Part shown: positions 21,165-32,045 of the stretch, in pieces | Numbering within the stretch: the first letter of the stretch is position 1 | Layout: each line of letters begins with the position of its first letter | Assembly: GCA_945643635.1 (NCBI GenBank) | Contig: CALZFC010000080.1 | Span: forward strand, 438,501-502,500 | Origin: Allodiplogaster sudhausi | Taxonomy: Eukaryota; Nematoda; Chromadorea; Rhabditida; Diplogasteridae | Direction of reading: 5' to 3' | DNA: 64,000 bases | Translations under genes and position numbers: made by a program | Notes under the pieces: generated by a model | Databases searched by the model: none | Told to the model about the DNA's origin: nothing | Seen by the model: only the letters and a program-made list of their open reading frames with translations

Positions 21165-21706
21165 TGGATATTCGCCTTCATAAAATTATTACTATCTTTC
21201 ACCACTGGATATTCGTTCCTGCGTCTCTCTATTTTTTCCATGCTCTCTCTATACCTCAATTTTTGAAATCAAAATAGCCGCTGTTGTTTGATGTCTCGAT
21301 CATTGCAATTGCGGTTCAACGATCTCAACTGATCTTATTGGAGCCAGTAAGCTTTTTTTCTCTGCTCAACATTAATTTCAACTATGTCCATTTCTCCTGT
21401 TCAGCAAGCCATTCAAAATAAATCTTTATTCTTTACGAGTACACTTCCAATCATCGAAGGATGAGGGGATATTCGATGGCCACAACTTACTGAAAGAAAA
21501 GAAAACAATAGAAATATGTATGTAGATAATAGAAAGATTAAAAATGGTTGCTTCTTCACGTACGACAGCGCGAGCGGAGAACTCGAGCTGGTTCTGGTAG
21601 TAGCGGTTGTAGGCGACGATGAACATTGAGTCGCCTTCCGAGACGATCGGGGCCTGACGGACCTTGGCGTCGCAGACCCTGGAACAGTCGAGATTGGAAG
21701 CCATCA

Positions 21707-21737
<31 letters not shown>

Positions 21738-22238
21738 GAGAGAGAGAAAGAGGAAGAGGAAAAGATAGAGAGAGAGAGGGAGAGAGGGAGAGAGAGAGAG
21801 TGGGAGAGAGAGAGCGAGTGAGCGAGAGAAAGAGACAACGGGGGAGAGAGGTATGTATACAGCGAGAGAGTGAGAGAGAGAGAAAGTGAGTGAGGGATAT
21901 AGAGGGAGAGAGAGACAGAGTGGGAGGGAGAGAGCGAGAGCGAGAGCGAGGGAGAGGCAGAGAGAGAGAGAGAGAGAGAGAGGCAGAGAGAGCAAAAGTG
22001 AGAGAGAGAGAAAGAATTAGAGAAACTAGAAAGAAGCTGACTTGACTCCAGCGAGACGAGCGTCCTTCTTGAAAAGGATCTCAGCTCCGCCAGAGGCGCA
22101 GTTGGAGGAGATCACGCCAGCGCCCTGCTTGAAGGTCAGCTCGACTCTCTTGCCGGCCGGGGCCTGAAAGGGAGGAGATGTTACGTCCGGTGAGAGAGTT
22201 AGAGAGGGATAGAGAGAAGGAGAGGTAGAGAGGGAAGG

Positions 22239-22269
<31 letters not shown>

Positions 22270-22312
22270 GAGAGGATGCTGTCACCTTGAGGAGGAAGTA
22301 CTTGTTCTCGAA
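21165..22312 (-). repeat. Inverted repeat, right copy (partner 8947-10080)
   Basis: Source copy of the astacin 3' duplication: last exons of astacin B plus about 300 bp beyond its stop codon. Between the two copies lies 11 kb with H2B, H2A and H4. Confidence 0.85.
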
Positions 22313-24462
22313 GTCGATCTTTTGCTGCTGCTGCTTATTGCCAACCTCGGCCCAGAAGCCTTGGGGAGAAGAGGTCACATCGATGGTCTTCGTGCCGGCC
22401 GGCTAAAGAAGCTGACTTTATTAGAGATAGAGGGGAAGAGAGAGATTGAGAGAAAAGAGAAAGACAGAGAGAGACTGACAGAGAGAGAGAGAGAGAGTAA
22501 GAGAGCGAGAAAGAGAGAGAGAAGGAGAGAGAGAGAGCTAGAGAACTGACGCGATCGGAGCAGGTATTTCCAGTCCATCCCAGCGGGCAGAGGCACTTGC
22601 TGCACTGGTTGACGTTCTGGACTCCTCCGTTCTGGCAGGAGATGGATGTCTTGCAGTTCTCTGCAGGAACAGTTCTATAGATTCAGACTATTAATTCGGA
22701 AAACTGACTGTCGCATTCGTAATACTTGTTGACCAGGATGATGTCGTAGAAGGTTGGCAGGCGGTTCTGCAAGCCGAATTTTGAATTTCATTCGACTCTG
22801 ACTTAGTAATCACTTACGCTCATGGAGTGCTGGTAGATCGAATGGGGTTCACGGGCGAGGAGAGCGGGCTGAGAACGGTCGATGCCGAAGCTGAACTTTT
22901 CCATTTATGTATATCCCTTAAATGGATAGCTGAGAAAAGAACACGAACTCGCTCTCTCCGTAGTGCATGTTGGAGCCAAACTCGTAGGGGAGTCCGTAGT
23001 TGTCAGAAGTCTGCGGAGACTCGATGTCAAAGTTGTTGAGCTTGCTGGAGTCGATGTTAGCCTGGAGAATATATAAAGATATCTCTCATAATTGAAAACC
23101 TTAGCTTTTGTAATGAATAACATGAAATGGGCGATATAAATTGAAAGAATAAAGATATATGAATTAGTAATTAAATGTGAGATTAGCAACCTTGTTGATG
23201 CGAACGTAATCTTCACGGTCGTGACGAGACTGAACGTGGAAGATTCCGATGGTGTGGGCCAGTTCGTGGGCGACAGTTCCGACCTTCAAGGATTCAAGTT
23301 CTTTTTGGGAATCCCAAGAACTTCCTCCCAACTTACCGATCCACATCCGTTGCCAATGGACACGACTTGCTCTCCTCCAATACGTCCGACATAAGAGTAG
23401 CAGCCCTCGCCGAAGATGAACTTCACGCTGCAAACATTTCCCTTTCGAGCAGTTCTCAATTCTTCTAGAACTCAAGGTACCGGTCCTGTCCAGCAGAGGA
23501 CTCCTTGAAGCGGATGCAAGTGTTCTCCTCGTAGAACTTGATGGCTCCCTTGATTCCTTCGCGGTTGAGGAGCTGGGCGTTATCTCTAGCTAAAAACAAA
23601 ACAATTTATTTTATGTTTGCAATATTGTTAATGTCAGTGGAAGAGAAACTGACGGTACTGGGAGTCGAATGTGTAGGGGATGACGGGGTTCTTGCCCCAG
23701 GTGTTGGTGGGGAAGCGGGAGCCCTTCTGGGCCTGGCGACGGGCGCGGGAGATGTTCTTCGGGTTGTACAGTTCGAACTCATCGAGTTGTTCACTGAAAT
23801 TGAAGTGATTGTGAAAAGATCGCGATATAAAGAAGTAATGATTACTTGGTGAGCATCATGTCTCCCTCGAAGAGTTCGGCATCCAGTCCGGTCTCGGAAT
23901 TCAGCTCAGTCACATCCTCGCCTTCGGTCTAGAGAAGAACATGGTAGAGTGAGACTGCGCGAGTTGGAGAGAGAGTTGTTAGAGGCAGAGAAAGAAGGAG
24001 AGAGACATAGAGTGAGAGAGAGAGAAAGAGGGAGTGTGTGAGAGAGAGTTGTAGTGTACGACCGAGAAAGAATCAGAGAGAGAGAGAGACGTAGAGTGAG
24101 ACCGAGAAAGAGAGAGAGACATAGACTGAGATAGAGAAAGAGGATGAGAGAGAGAGACAGAGAGTGGCAGAGAGGGACGTAGAGAGAGAAGAGAGAGAGG
24201 AGAGAGAGAGAGAGATAGGTGGACGTACGATGCTGGCTCCGTGCGGGATCTGAGCACTGGCGAGGGCGCTGAGAAGGGTGGCGACTTCCTGCTGCTCCTC
24301 CGGCGTCTGCTCCAGCTTAGCTTCGATATCCGACTGAATCTTCTCCTTGAGCTGCTTCAGCTTCGTGAGGTCGAGCTTCTCAGCAAGAATTTTCTCGAGG
24401 TCGTCGACTGGGTTCGAGAGAGCCACGGCCGCGAAGACCGAGAGAAGCAGAGAGAAGTGCAT
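21487..24462 (-). CDS. Astacin-family zinc metalloprotease B (EGF and CUB domains)
   Basis: Paralogue of astacin A with the same exon plan: 24462-24229, 23928-23846, 23793-23654, 23589-23481, 23427-23337, 23283-23191, 23061-22945, 22895-22818, 22766-22709, 22660-22551, 22402-22286, 22163-22042, 21678-21564 and stop TAA 21489-21487. Every phase matches A, giving a full-length protein of the same 489 codons. Signal peptide MHFSLLLSVFAAVALS; the zinc motif has the same HV variant, so this is a feature of the lineage. Exons are very close to A while the promoter has diverged, unlike the near-identical A/C pair. Polyadenylation signal on the minus strand at 21430-21425. Introns are packed with sense-strand (TC)n. 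Confidence 0.9.
21705..22010. repeat. (GA)n/(TC)n tract, astacin B intron 12
   Basis: About 300 bp of GA-rich repeat on the plus strand (TC on the gene strand). Smaller tracts lie at 22200-22275, 22440-22530 and 23990-24215 in other introns of the same gene. Confidence 0.85.
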
Positions 24463-25343
24463 GCTGAAAGGACAAGTATAACTAAGTTTTTTTCTTCATT
24501 TTTATTTGAGTCTTAAAACTTAATTTAGAGTAAAAATAAGAAAAGCTTACCTTTTAGCTGATCGGATTGGATGCTGTTGAATGGGTGCCCTCCTCTTTTA
24601 TACTGGGGCGAACAAGCATTAGTTGTGCCAAATCGACAAGCTCGTACCGCTGTTCGTCCTCGCTCCAAAGCTGTGTCAACGGATTTCGCTTGCCGTACAG
24701 TCTGCCATGCATTTGCGTGCGCCAGTCTATGATATACGCACCTGGGAGAAGTACAACACCGAACAAGGACATATTTTCTGAAACATCTTAAATAAATGAA
24801 AAAATTATCATTTGTAATGACAAAATGTTTTTTATTGTATTATTTTATTAGATCTACAATTCAGTCCCTTCTTTCTTCCTTTAATTTCTTCTTTATCTTC
24901 GCTTTCAACACTGCAAGAGGAGCACGAATTTGACTACCAATGCTCATTCAGGATATTGTATTGGAATAGAGACAGGCTTGAAACGTACTTGTGTTCGAAC
25001 ACGCTCGATTTCAGCGCTATTTACTCAGCCCGATGCCAAGACTGCCAAATGTAAAAATAAATATGGAAAAAGAGAATGAGATGGAGATGTTTTGATGGAG
25101 AGAGAAAGCATTCTTACTTTCCGCAGTAAAGAAGCAGACGAAGAAATTAAAAACGGCCATTCTTGTGAATAATGCGGAGGTGAATGAAGCAGGGCAAACA
25201 TTGTCTGCGGAGGAGTCTTGCAGTCAATCAACGCACTCCTGTTCATTTTGCCAGCTTTCTTCAACTTCACAAGACATAGACTCTTTTATTCTATAACCAA
25301 CATCGAAGAGAATATATGTATGTAATCCCTAGCTTTCTCCGCA
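24463..25343. other. Astacin B upstream region
   Basis: Holds the astacin B 5' UTR intron (near 24475-24555), a TATA-like TATAAAAG on the minus strand near 24594-24601 and a single TTATCA at 24805-24810. Parts to about 25050 resemble the palindrome arm upstream of A and C, with many changes. Nothing coding recognised from 25060 to 25340. Confidence 0.5.
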
Positions 25344-26944
25344 TTATAGCTTGGGGAGTCCTGCGACAACGGCCGATTCGATGCCGCATTCGTCGTTGCC
25401 GCGGCGGATCTTGAAGAAGCCTGAACCCAGTGATCAATCACATTTCCTGCACAAATTTAAAGGAAAAGAAAACGAACGATTCGCCATAGGTCATGTTATA
25501 ACATCTTAATGATAAGATATGACATGAAGTTGTTATTTCTCCTAAGCCCCAACCCTTCAGTCCCCAGTCGGTGTCCCACGAGTTGGCAACGAGCCAATAC
25601 TTGCTGCCCGACTCGACACCCCAGCCGAGGATCTTCACGGCCTGGCTTCCCGCTAATTCTCCCGTGACGTGCTCAAGAAGTTCGGAGATATTGTTGGGCA
25701 TTTCATGGAACTAATTCACATAATCACGCATAGAATGTACATAGAAAATGATCAAACTGAGTGAAATAGTAATGAGTCAGCTCGCAGCCACTTATGTATT
25801 TACATACATATATGTACATGAATACATGTTCGATGAAACGTGATATAAAATAGAGAAATAAAAGAAAGAATTAGAATGAAGGAGAGTGGAATGCTGACAT
25901 GGTAGACGCCGCCGGCGTATTGCAGGAAGTCATCGTAGACAGTGAAGCCAGCCTCGACGGGCCCGTTCGTCAGGATCTCATGCTGGATGGCCGTCTCGTT
26001 GGCCGGCACGGCGTACGCCGACTTCCCTAAAACATAGTGTCCCTCAAAAAAGACTTCCATCTAAATAAATAATTGTACTAATTAATTAATATAAATAAAG
26101 TGATGTGTAATGAAAGTCTTCAAGTTTAGAGTAAGAGAAAGCAAATGCACACTGACCGAACCACTTGTCTTGTGCGTACGGTGTCGAATATCCGTTCTTG
26201 CACTTCTTTGTGCAGGAAGTCTTCGGGATGGCCCAGGAACAGTCGTGATGGTGAACGGTGCCATTGAAGGTGTGCGTGCCACAGGGCTCGAACGGGTACG
26301 GAAGGCAGCCGGCGTCCTCGTAGAAACCGTCGCCGGTCACGATCCCGTTGCTGACCCACCAGTTCCAGACGGGTATCATGTTGCCACCTAAGCAACCTTT
26401 GCCGCAGTCCGCGCAGCACGCGAGCGGATCCCTGACAGAGAGCACGGGCTGCTTGGTGCCGTTGGACGCGATGCAGATTCGGTCGGACATGGCTTCGACG
26501 GCTCCGAACACGTAGCAGCTGCCGCAGTCGGCCTGGTCGCGGATGTAGCCGATTCGCTGGCATTGGGGCCACTGCTGGCGGGCGTCGAAAACGTCCGGGA
26601 TAGTGGCGAGCTCCTCTGGGGACAGGGCGACCTCGTTGAACACGGCGTCGGAGGGGTGACGTGCGTACTCGATGGGCATCAGGGCTGCCGCACGCGACGC
26701 GTCCGCAGCGCGTGTGTGGTCGGCGCGCCACTCGCTCTGTTGCTTGTTAACGAAGTCGGCGAGCGCCTTGCCCTTCAGCTTCAGCGCGGCATCCGGGATG
26801 GCCGTGGCCAGGCACGCAAGGGCCAGAAGGAGTAGAAGCTTCTGGAAATAAGGAGCCGGGTCACTGATGAGCAGTCTTTTGCTTGAAAAGAAGAATGGAA
26901 ATTTGGACAAATAAATGGAAATGTGAAAAACTGACTCCTGTCAT
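25344..26944 (-). CDS. Cathepsin B-like protein, catalytic His replaced
   Basis: Papain-family (C1A) protein of the cathepsin B group. Exons 26944-26936, 26841-26157, 26026-25899, 25710-25554, 25420-25344 (TAA) join in phase, 351 residues. Signal peptide [18 protein letters not shown] propeptide is followed by the mature part with [15 protein letters not shown], where the active Cys is present but the usual Trp after it is Tyr. The occluding-loop region is Cys-rich ([12 protein letters not shown], then [14 protein letters not shown]). The motif that should hold the catalytic His ([11 protein letters not shown]) reads [11 protein letters not shown]: His is Gln (codon CAG). The Asn motif ANSWDTDWG is kept. 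About 12 extra residues precede HVTGEL. Likely a secreted gut protein that binds but does not cleave, or an altered enzyme. The 9-nt first exon rests on donor GTCAGT and is the least certain part. Confidence 0.85.
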
Positions 26945-27703
26945 TGCCGGGCCCGCTGTCGTTGGCAGTGAAGATTCGAGCGACTCATCAGCCTTTTATG
27001 CTAGAGCAGGACGCCATCTTTGGAGAAGCGGTGGTGGTGTTAAGGAAAAGAAGCACAACAAGATGACACATCGCCACTTCCTTCCTTCATTTGCTCGCAT
27101 TTTCTTTCTCACCTTCTTCAATTATAATCATTACCTTACTTTTTATACTAGTGCATTGACCCTCTGAGGGAAACATCTCTGAAGCTTGCTTCTCTTTAAC
27201 TCACTCATTCTACATGCTTTATTATGACGATGTTTGTGACACACGAGTTCAGAAATGATATATGTTTCGAACAAGTGATATTCCTTGAGTAGACCATTTT
27301 GTCTCATTTATAGCATCTTCATTACCTTGACAAGACTTATGGTAGCAAGTATTCTAAAAGTGTTACTCTCTATCTCTCTTTCTCTTCTGGTAGAGATGGT
27401 AAGAGATAATAGTGGGAGACTTGCATTCTCACCCAAAGAGACTAGCCTCTCCCAAATCACTGAACAATGCGGATGTATCCACAATTACTCGAATTTACCA
27501 AAATCCAGAATACTATGATAAAAAAATCCTCTTTCTGACCATAAACTAAAAAAAATCGATTGGAATTTATCTTCAGTGTTCCCTTGTTAACAAACCGTGT
27601 TCTTTATCTAGAACAAAATGGGGCTAGGGGAGGGATGAGACCGCACTGCGTGGGATGGAAGAGCTTGGAAAGGGATGGAGGGAAGGACGGGGGAAGCGAG
27701 ACC
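26945..27703. other. Intergenic region upstream of cathepsin B-like gene
   Basis: Holds the minus-strand promoter of the cathepsin gene (a CATAAAAG box near 26993-27000). From 27050 to 27700 nothing coding was recognised; 27600-27700 is purine-rich. Confidence 0.4.
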
Positions 27704-29244
27704 TCACGGCCCCTTCTTCACAATCGAGGGCCTGCTGCCGTCGGTGAAGACGTCGTCCTTGATTAAATTGATTATTTAACCTTTTATTTTAATTGAATTC
27801 TTTATTGTAAACTTAATGTGAATTAAATAATAGAATAGGCGTCGAGCAAGAGCTGGAGAGCGTACGTAAGTCTCGGAGTTCATCGACACCTTGTGCGCTA
27901 CCCCAAAAGAGTCTCCCGTCGTGGTGTCGAAGGGCTCGATCTTCTTATTCTGCAGTTTCATTTCTTCAAAAATAATTTCGAAGTTGATCCTCGTTGAGCA
28001 TCCCCTCTTTCATTAACTGATAAAAGGAAATAATTATCGCTAAGTTCTTTTTGCTCGCTCAGGAAAGTTCCAAGGCCATCTCTAAGATTCACCTGGAACG
28101 AGATCACGGAGATAGAATCGCCGGGCTTCTGAAAACAGTGATTATTTTATTTCTTCAAAGCTATAATAGTACAGAAAACTTTAGTATAAATAAAACCTTA
28201 TCGGCCAGGAAGGTATCGCCTCCGGTGGTGTCTTGAGAATGTTGCGGGATCTGAAGTACATTTTGTTTTCATAGAAGATACATAAATGTCTTGCTTTGTT
28301 GTAAGGGTGAGACTCACCCTTTTTCCGGGTTTGCCTGTGCTTTCAGTTGTGCCCGTGGTCTCATCGGCCTCTGCGTTCAACTTCGACCTCCCTTTGTCTT
28401 TCTAAAAATGAAATAAAATTATTTACTCTCATTCCAATCTTTCTAACTATTTTGCAATGTTTTCATCAAATAACTTGTTCAGTAATAACGGACGAAATAG
28501 TCGGCGAGATTCAAAACAATCTCTTTAAATCTAATTTTGATGAATCATTTCGTGGCTTCTTGGTTACGAATTCATGTTATCTTCAGAACACTTACTGTGC
28601 CCGTCCTGGTGTATCCCTGCGAAAGGCCGAATTTACATATAATGGATCAACAATAATATGCAGAATTTCAAAAATCATCATTTTTCCACAACTTTCGACT
28701 AATTAATGGAAATAATTTTTAATGATTTATTTAGGCCGAAAAGCGAACCGTCGTCGTGCCGGTCGTTTCGAGATTCTTTTGCGAATTCTTGACTTTCTGC
28801 TTTTCCTTGCGAAGGACGAAGTAGGCGATTCCCAACTGGAAAATAAACTGTATGTACAGCCGATATGATATTTTCATGCAAGTTCCCTTGATCTTGCAAG
28901 TTTCGCTTATAGATTTTTGTCGCTATAATATTTTGTATGAAATCCTTAATATTGTTTTAAAATTAAAAAAAAAAAACATTTTTTTCGCTTTCTGGGCAAA
29001 AATATGTGAAATAGGATAGGCATAAAATTGGATTCTGGCCAGAAGAAGTGAAAGGAGAAGAAATGTCCCCGATCCAGCGACCGCAGCTCCAGAGCCAATC
29101 TTCAGCTTCTTCTTCGACCGTTCAAATACTAAAACGAAATTTTAGACTTAATTTATTTGATGTGTAATGTCTTTTTTTGAGAATTATTGATAAAATTTTG
29201 AGAGAAAAAATGACGAAATAAATCGCACGAGCAAAAAGCGCCAT
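27704..29244 (-). CDS. Possible single-pass membrane protein, unknown family
   Basis: Several minus-strand pieces look coding and mostly join in phase: around 29135-29040 a basic stretch (ERSKKKLKIGSG) and a hydrophobic run (GTFLLLSLLL); 28838-28752 LGIAYFVLRKEKQK; 28402-28319 with TTGTTESTGKPG; 28251-28199 with TTGGDTFLADK; 28130-28093 GDSISVISFQ; about 27950-27865 with TTTGDSFGVAHKVSMNSE; and a last exon ending IVKKGP, stop TGA 27706-27704. The repeated Thr-Gly-Asp-rich pieces may be a small internal repeat. The start at 29244 (MALFARA) and the exon after the hydrophobic run are unsure, since no clear donor follows it. I do not recognise the protein. Confidence 0.4.
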
Positions 29245-29846
29245 GGTAGATTGAAATAGGCCCGAAACGAATGGAGACGGTCCACCTCCTGTCGCTGCGA
29301 AGTCGTCTTAGAATGATGCCAACTAAGGTGAATTCGCGTTTAAATACTACGCATTTTCGCGATGCATAATTTCAATATGCAGTTCGATAAAGGTTGCGTA
29401 GAACATCACATTGCATTTATTTCATGATCTCATTCGCATCTCTAAAGGTAAGATCGACTGAACTTTGAGGGCATCCTAATGTAAGAGGGTTAAATTTTTT
29501 CCGCCTTTTTTAGGTAGAAGTTGCGAGATAGCGTAAACAAACACTCGGAGTGAAGTAAGTGCTATTTACTAACCATAAGTGCATATTTATGATGTACAAG
29601 AAAAACAATATTAGAAAACTTGATGAATGAAAATAAGACATAATTTAAAATAAATAAATTCACAATAAAAATATTAATTACTAAAAGGAGAAGAAGATTT
29701 CTGAAGGTTCTTCTCTACCTGCGCATTTGTACGCTTATGTTTTGATTAGTTGGGCAGCAGAAAACCCTTCTCACAACGACAAAACAAAGGAAATAGAGAT
29801 CCACACAGACAGCGACGCATAGAGAGAGTGGGAGAGCGAGAAAGAA

Positions 29847-29903
<57 letters not shown>

Positions 29904-30210
29904 GAGAGAGAGAGCTTTATGAGAAGCAGAAGGTAAAGGAAGAGTAGAGGAAAAAGAGCTAAACTGAAAGAGAGCATATTTATTATTTTCTTTAAAGATT
30001 AAAAATAGTTCAAATCATGAACGAGACAAGAAATCACATCATGAGGATGAATTGTGTGTCATACTTTGCTCTGCCTGGTACAAATATGACATTTCATTTT
30101 CTGGTACTTATCATGATTGCTAAAACACGGTCATCATAACATGAATATGATGCTTCGGACGTTGCGTGATTTCTTGCCATTTTATCTTTAAGTCGAGCAT
30201 CTTCTAGGTT
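29245..30210. other. Intergenic region with (GA)n
   Basis: AT-rich DNA with a (GA)n tract at 29823-29915. No gene recognised. The last 200 bp precede the CMC1-like gene and show no TATA box. Confidence 0.5.
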
Positions 30211-31566
30211 ATGTCGGCGGCGAGCACGAGTGCCTCTTCTTCGCCGGACCTCCTTTTCACCGATGACCTCAGCTCGCTCAAGTCAGCTTAATATCAGTTT
30301 GGGCTTTTCTAATCACAATTTGTTTCCGGTTATTTCAGGTTCTTTTCACCGGCTTTCTTATGTTCTCTTTGTTTTTCGTTTTAAGCAATTTATCATAAAT
30401 TAAAGAACCAGCGAGAGTGGAAGGCAAATTCGTTTTTATTTGAAGAGAAGGCGAAGTGTTCGTGGACAAGGAGAGCGGCAAGCAGTACCGCGTCCGCAAG
30501 ACAATCATGCCGCACTACTCCTCGTCGGGGCCGTACGGACTCGGTTAACTCTTGAGCTCTTTTATCCTTACTTATTTTTTTTTAAACAAATATTCTTTTT
30601 TTAGTTTGATCTTTGTTATTCGTTTTTATTTTTGAACTGTGGCGTAACTTTATGGTATTACACGATTGATTATTGGTGCTATAAATTTGAGGTGATCCGG
30701 ATGACCGAACTCTCCGTCGAATCGAAGCGGACGTCATCATTCCTAATCGAATGAACGCTTTGATCGAGCGCACCGAATGCAACAAGCAGTACCTCGGTAT
30801 TCTTTAGTTCTTCTTCTCTGTTATGCTTTCTCCTATGCATTTCCGGGAACTTTTCCTTGGGAAGATCTTAAAATCTTTATATCTCTCGGGGAGAACTTTT
30901 CATGTCTTTTCTTTCAACTATTCATTTTCAACTCTTATCTAGTTAAACTAAGAAAACAACTAGATGGTTTATTCGATTGCATTGTTAATGCTTGCTTGCT
31001 CATGATCCGTGATCCTAGTTATATAAAAATGACCATAAATATGATTTCCGTGGGTGTTCGTGCGGTTTAGTCGTGTCTTTCTCTATCCCTTCCTCTCGCA
31101 GACCTAGTCGCATGCTTCCGTGAGGACGGCGCAGTCCGTGGTCTGATCTCTTGCAAGACCGTGCTCGGGCACTTCAACAAGTGCAAGGCAGAGAGGTCTG
31201 CTTTTCATTTCGGATATTTCTTCATTCATATCCGAGTTGCCATCATTCACAATGCACCACTATTATTACCTGGCCATTGGTTCCCTGTATGATCCCTTTA
31301 GTCTTCGAATTATATCCCGCCATTAACCCAACCACCTGGCTTAGATTCCGCGATGTGGACTTCCGCGAGCGCGTCACGGAGGCCTATCTCCAGGTAAGCA
31401 TTCAGTTGTATCTTAGCCAGGTCTTTCTACCGTAATCTTACTTACCGTACTTCTAGTTCATCTCTCTTATTTAAAGGAGCGCTCCGAAGCTCGCCGAACC
31501 GGAATGACTGCCAAACAACGCAAGCTGGAAGAGTTCCGCCAGTGGAAGAAGGAGCAGCCACAGTAG
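30211..31566 (+). CDS. CMC1-like mitochondrial twin CX9C protein
   Basis: Homologue of CMC1, an intermembrane-space protein needed for cytochrome c oxidase assembly and copper handling. Six exons join in phase: 30211-30281, 30446-30543, 30692-30796, 31102-31195, 31345-31393, 31477-31566 (TAG); 168 residues. The core aligns with CMC1: LRRIEADVIIPNRM, then C-x9-C (ECNKQYLDLVAC) and a second C-x9-C (SCKTVLGHFNKC), then EAYLQERSEARRTGM. Twin CX9C proteins are imported through the MIA40 disulfide relay. The N-terminus is about 55 residues longer than human CMC1 and contains LLFTDDLSSLKEGEVFVDKE, which I cannot place. Polyadenylation signal AATAAA at 31703-31708. Confidence 0.85.
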
Positions 31567-32045
31567 CCGTTGAGGACTTCCTAGTCCTAGTTGAGGAAGA
31601 TTGCCTCAGCCTCTCTAGGCACTGTAATCTATGCGTCGTATCCACCGGTGCGAGTCGTTCTGTATTTGTTGAATGTTTTATCGCATTAAGCAAGAGCAAG
31701 GCAATAAATTAGTAGCAAGTCTACGCACCATGCTTGCTGGCAAAAAAAAACACAATGTGTTGGCGAAAGAAATTCAGCTACCCATTTGACTACCTACAAC
31801 ACAATTCAGATAAACATATTGCATATTTTTGTTAGTTAAACAAGGCTTTCCGAGTTATTAGTACGTTTTCATTTGCTATCCGTCTTTCATCTTCACTAGA
31901 GTTATTGTCTTCCTTACGTCGGCCAGTAAATACGCGATATGTGCAGGGCATCAAAATCGAGAAAGCGCAGGGGAGTGATAGGGCGGTTTTAGGTCAGAGC
32001 ACATATTTTTCCAAAACATCTTTGGGGTCTACTACCCATGGGCCC
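31567..32045. other. Short intergenic region between convergent genes
   Basis: 3' untranslated DNA of the CMC1-like gene (plus) and SCYL2 (minus). The polyadenylation signal at 31703-31708 belongs to the former. Nothing else recognised. Confidence 0.5.
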
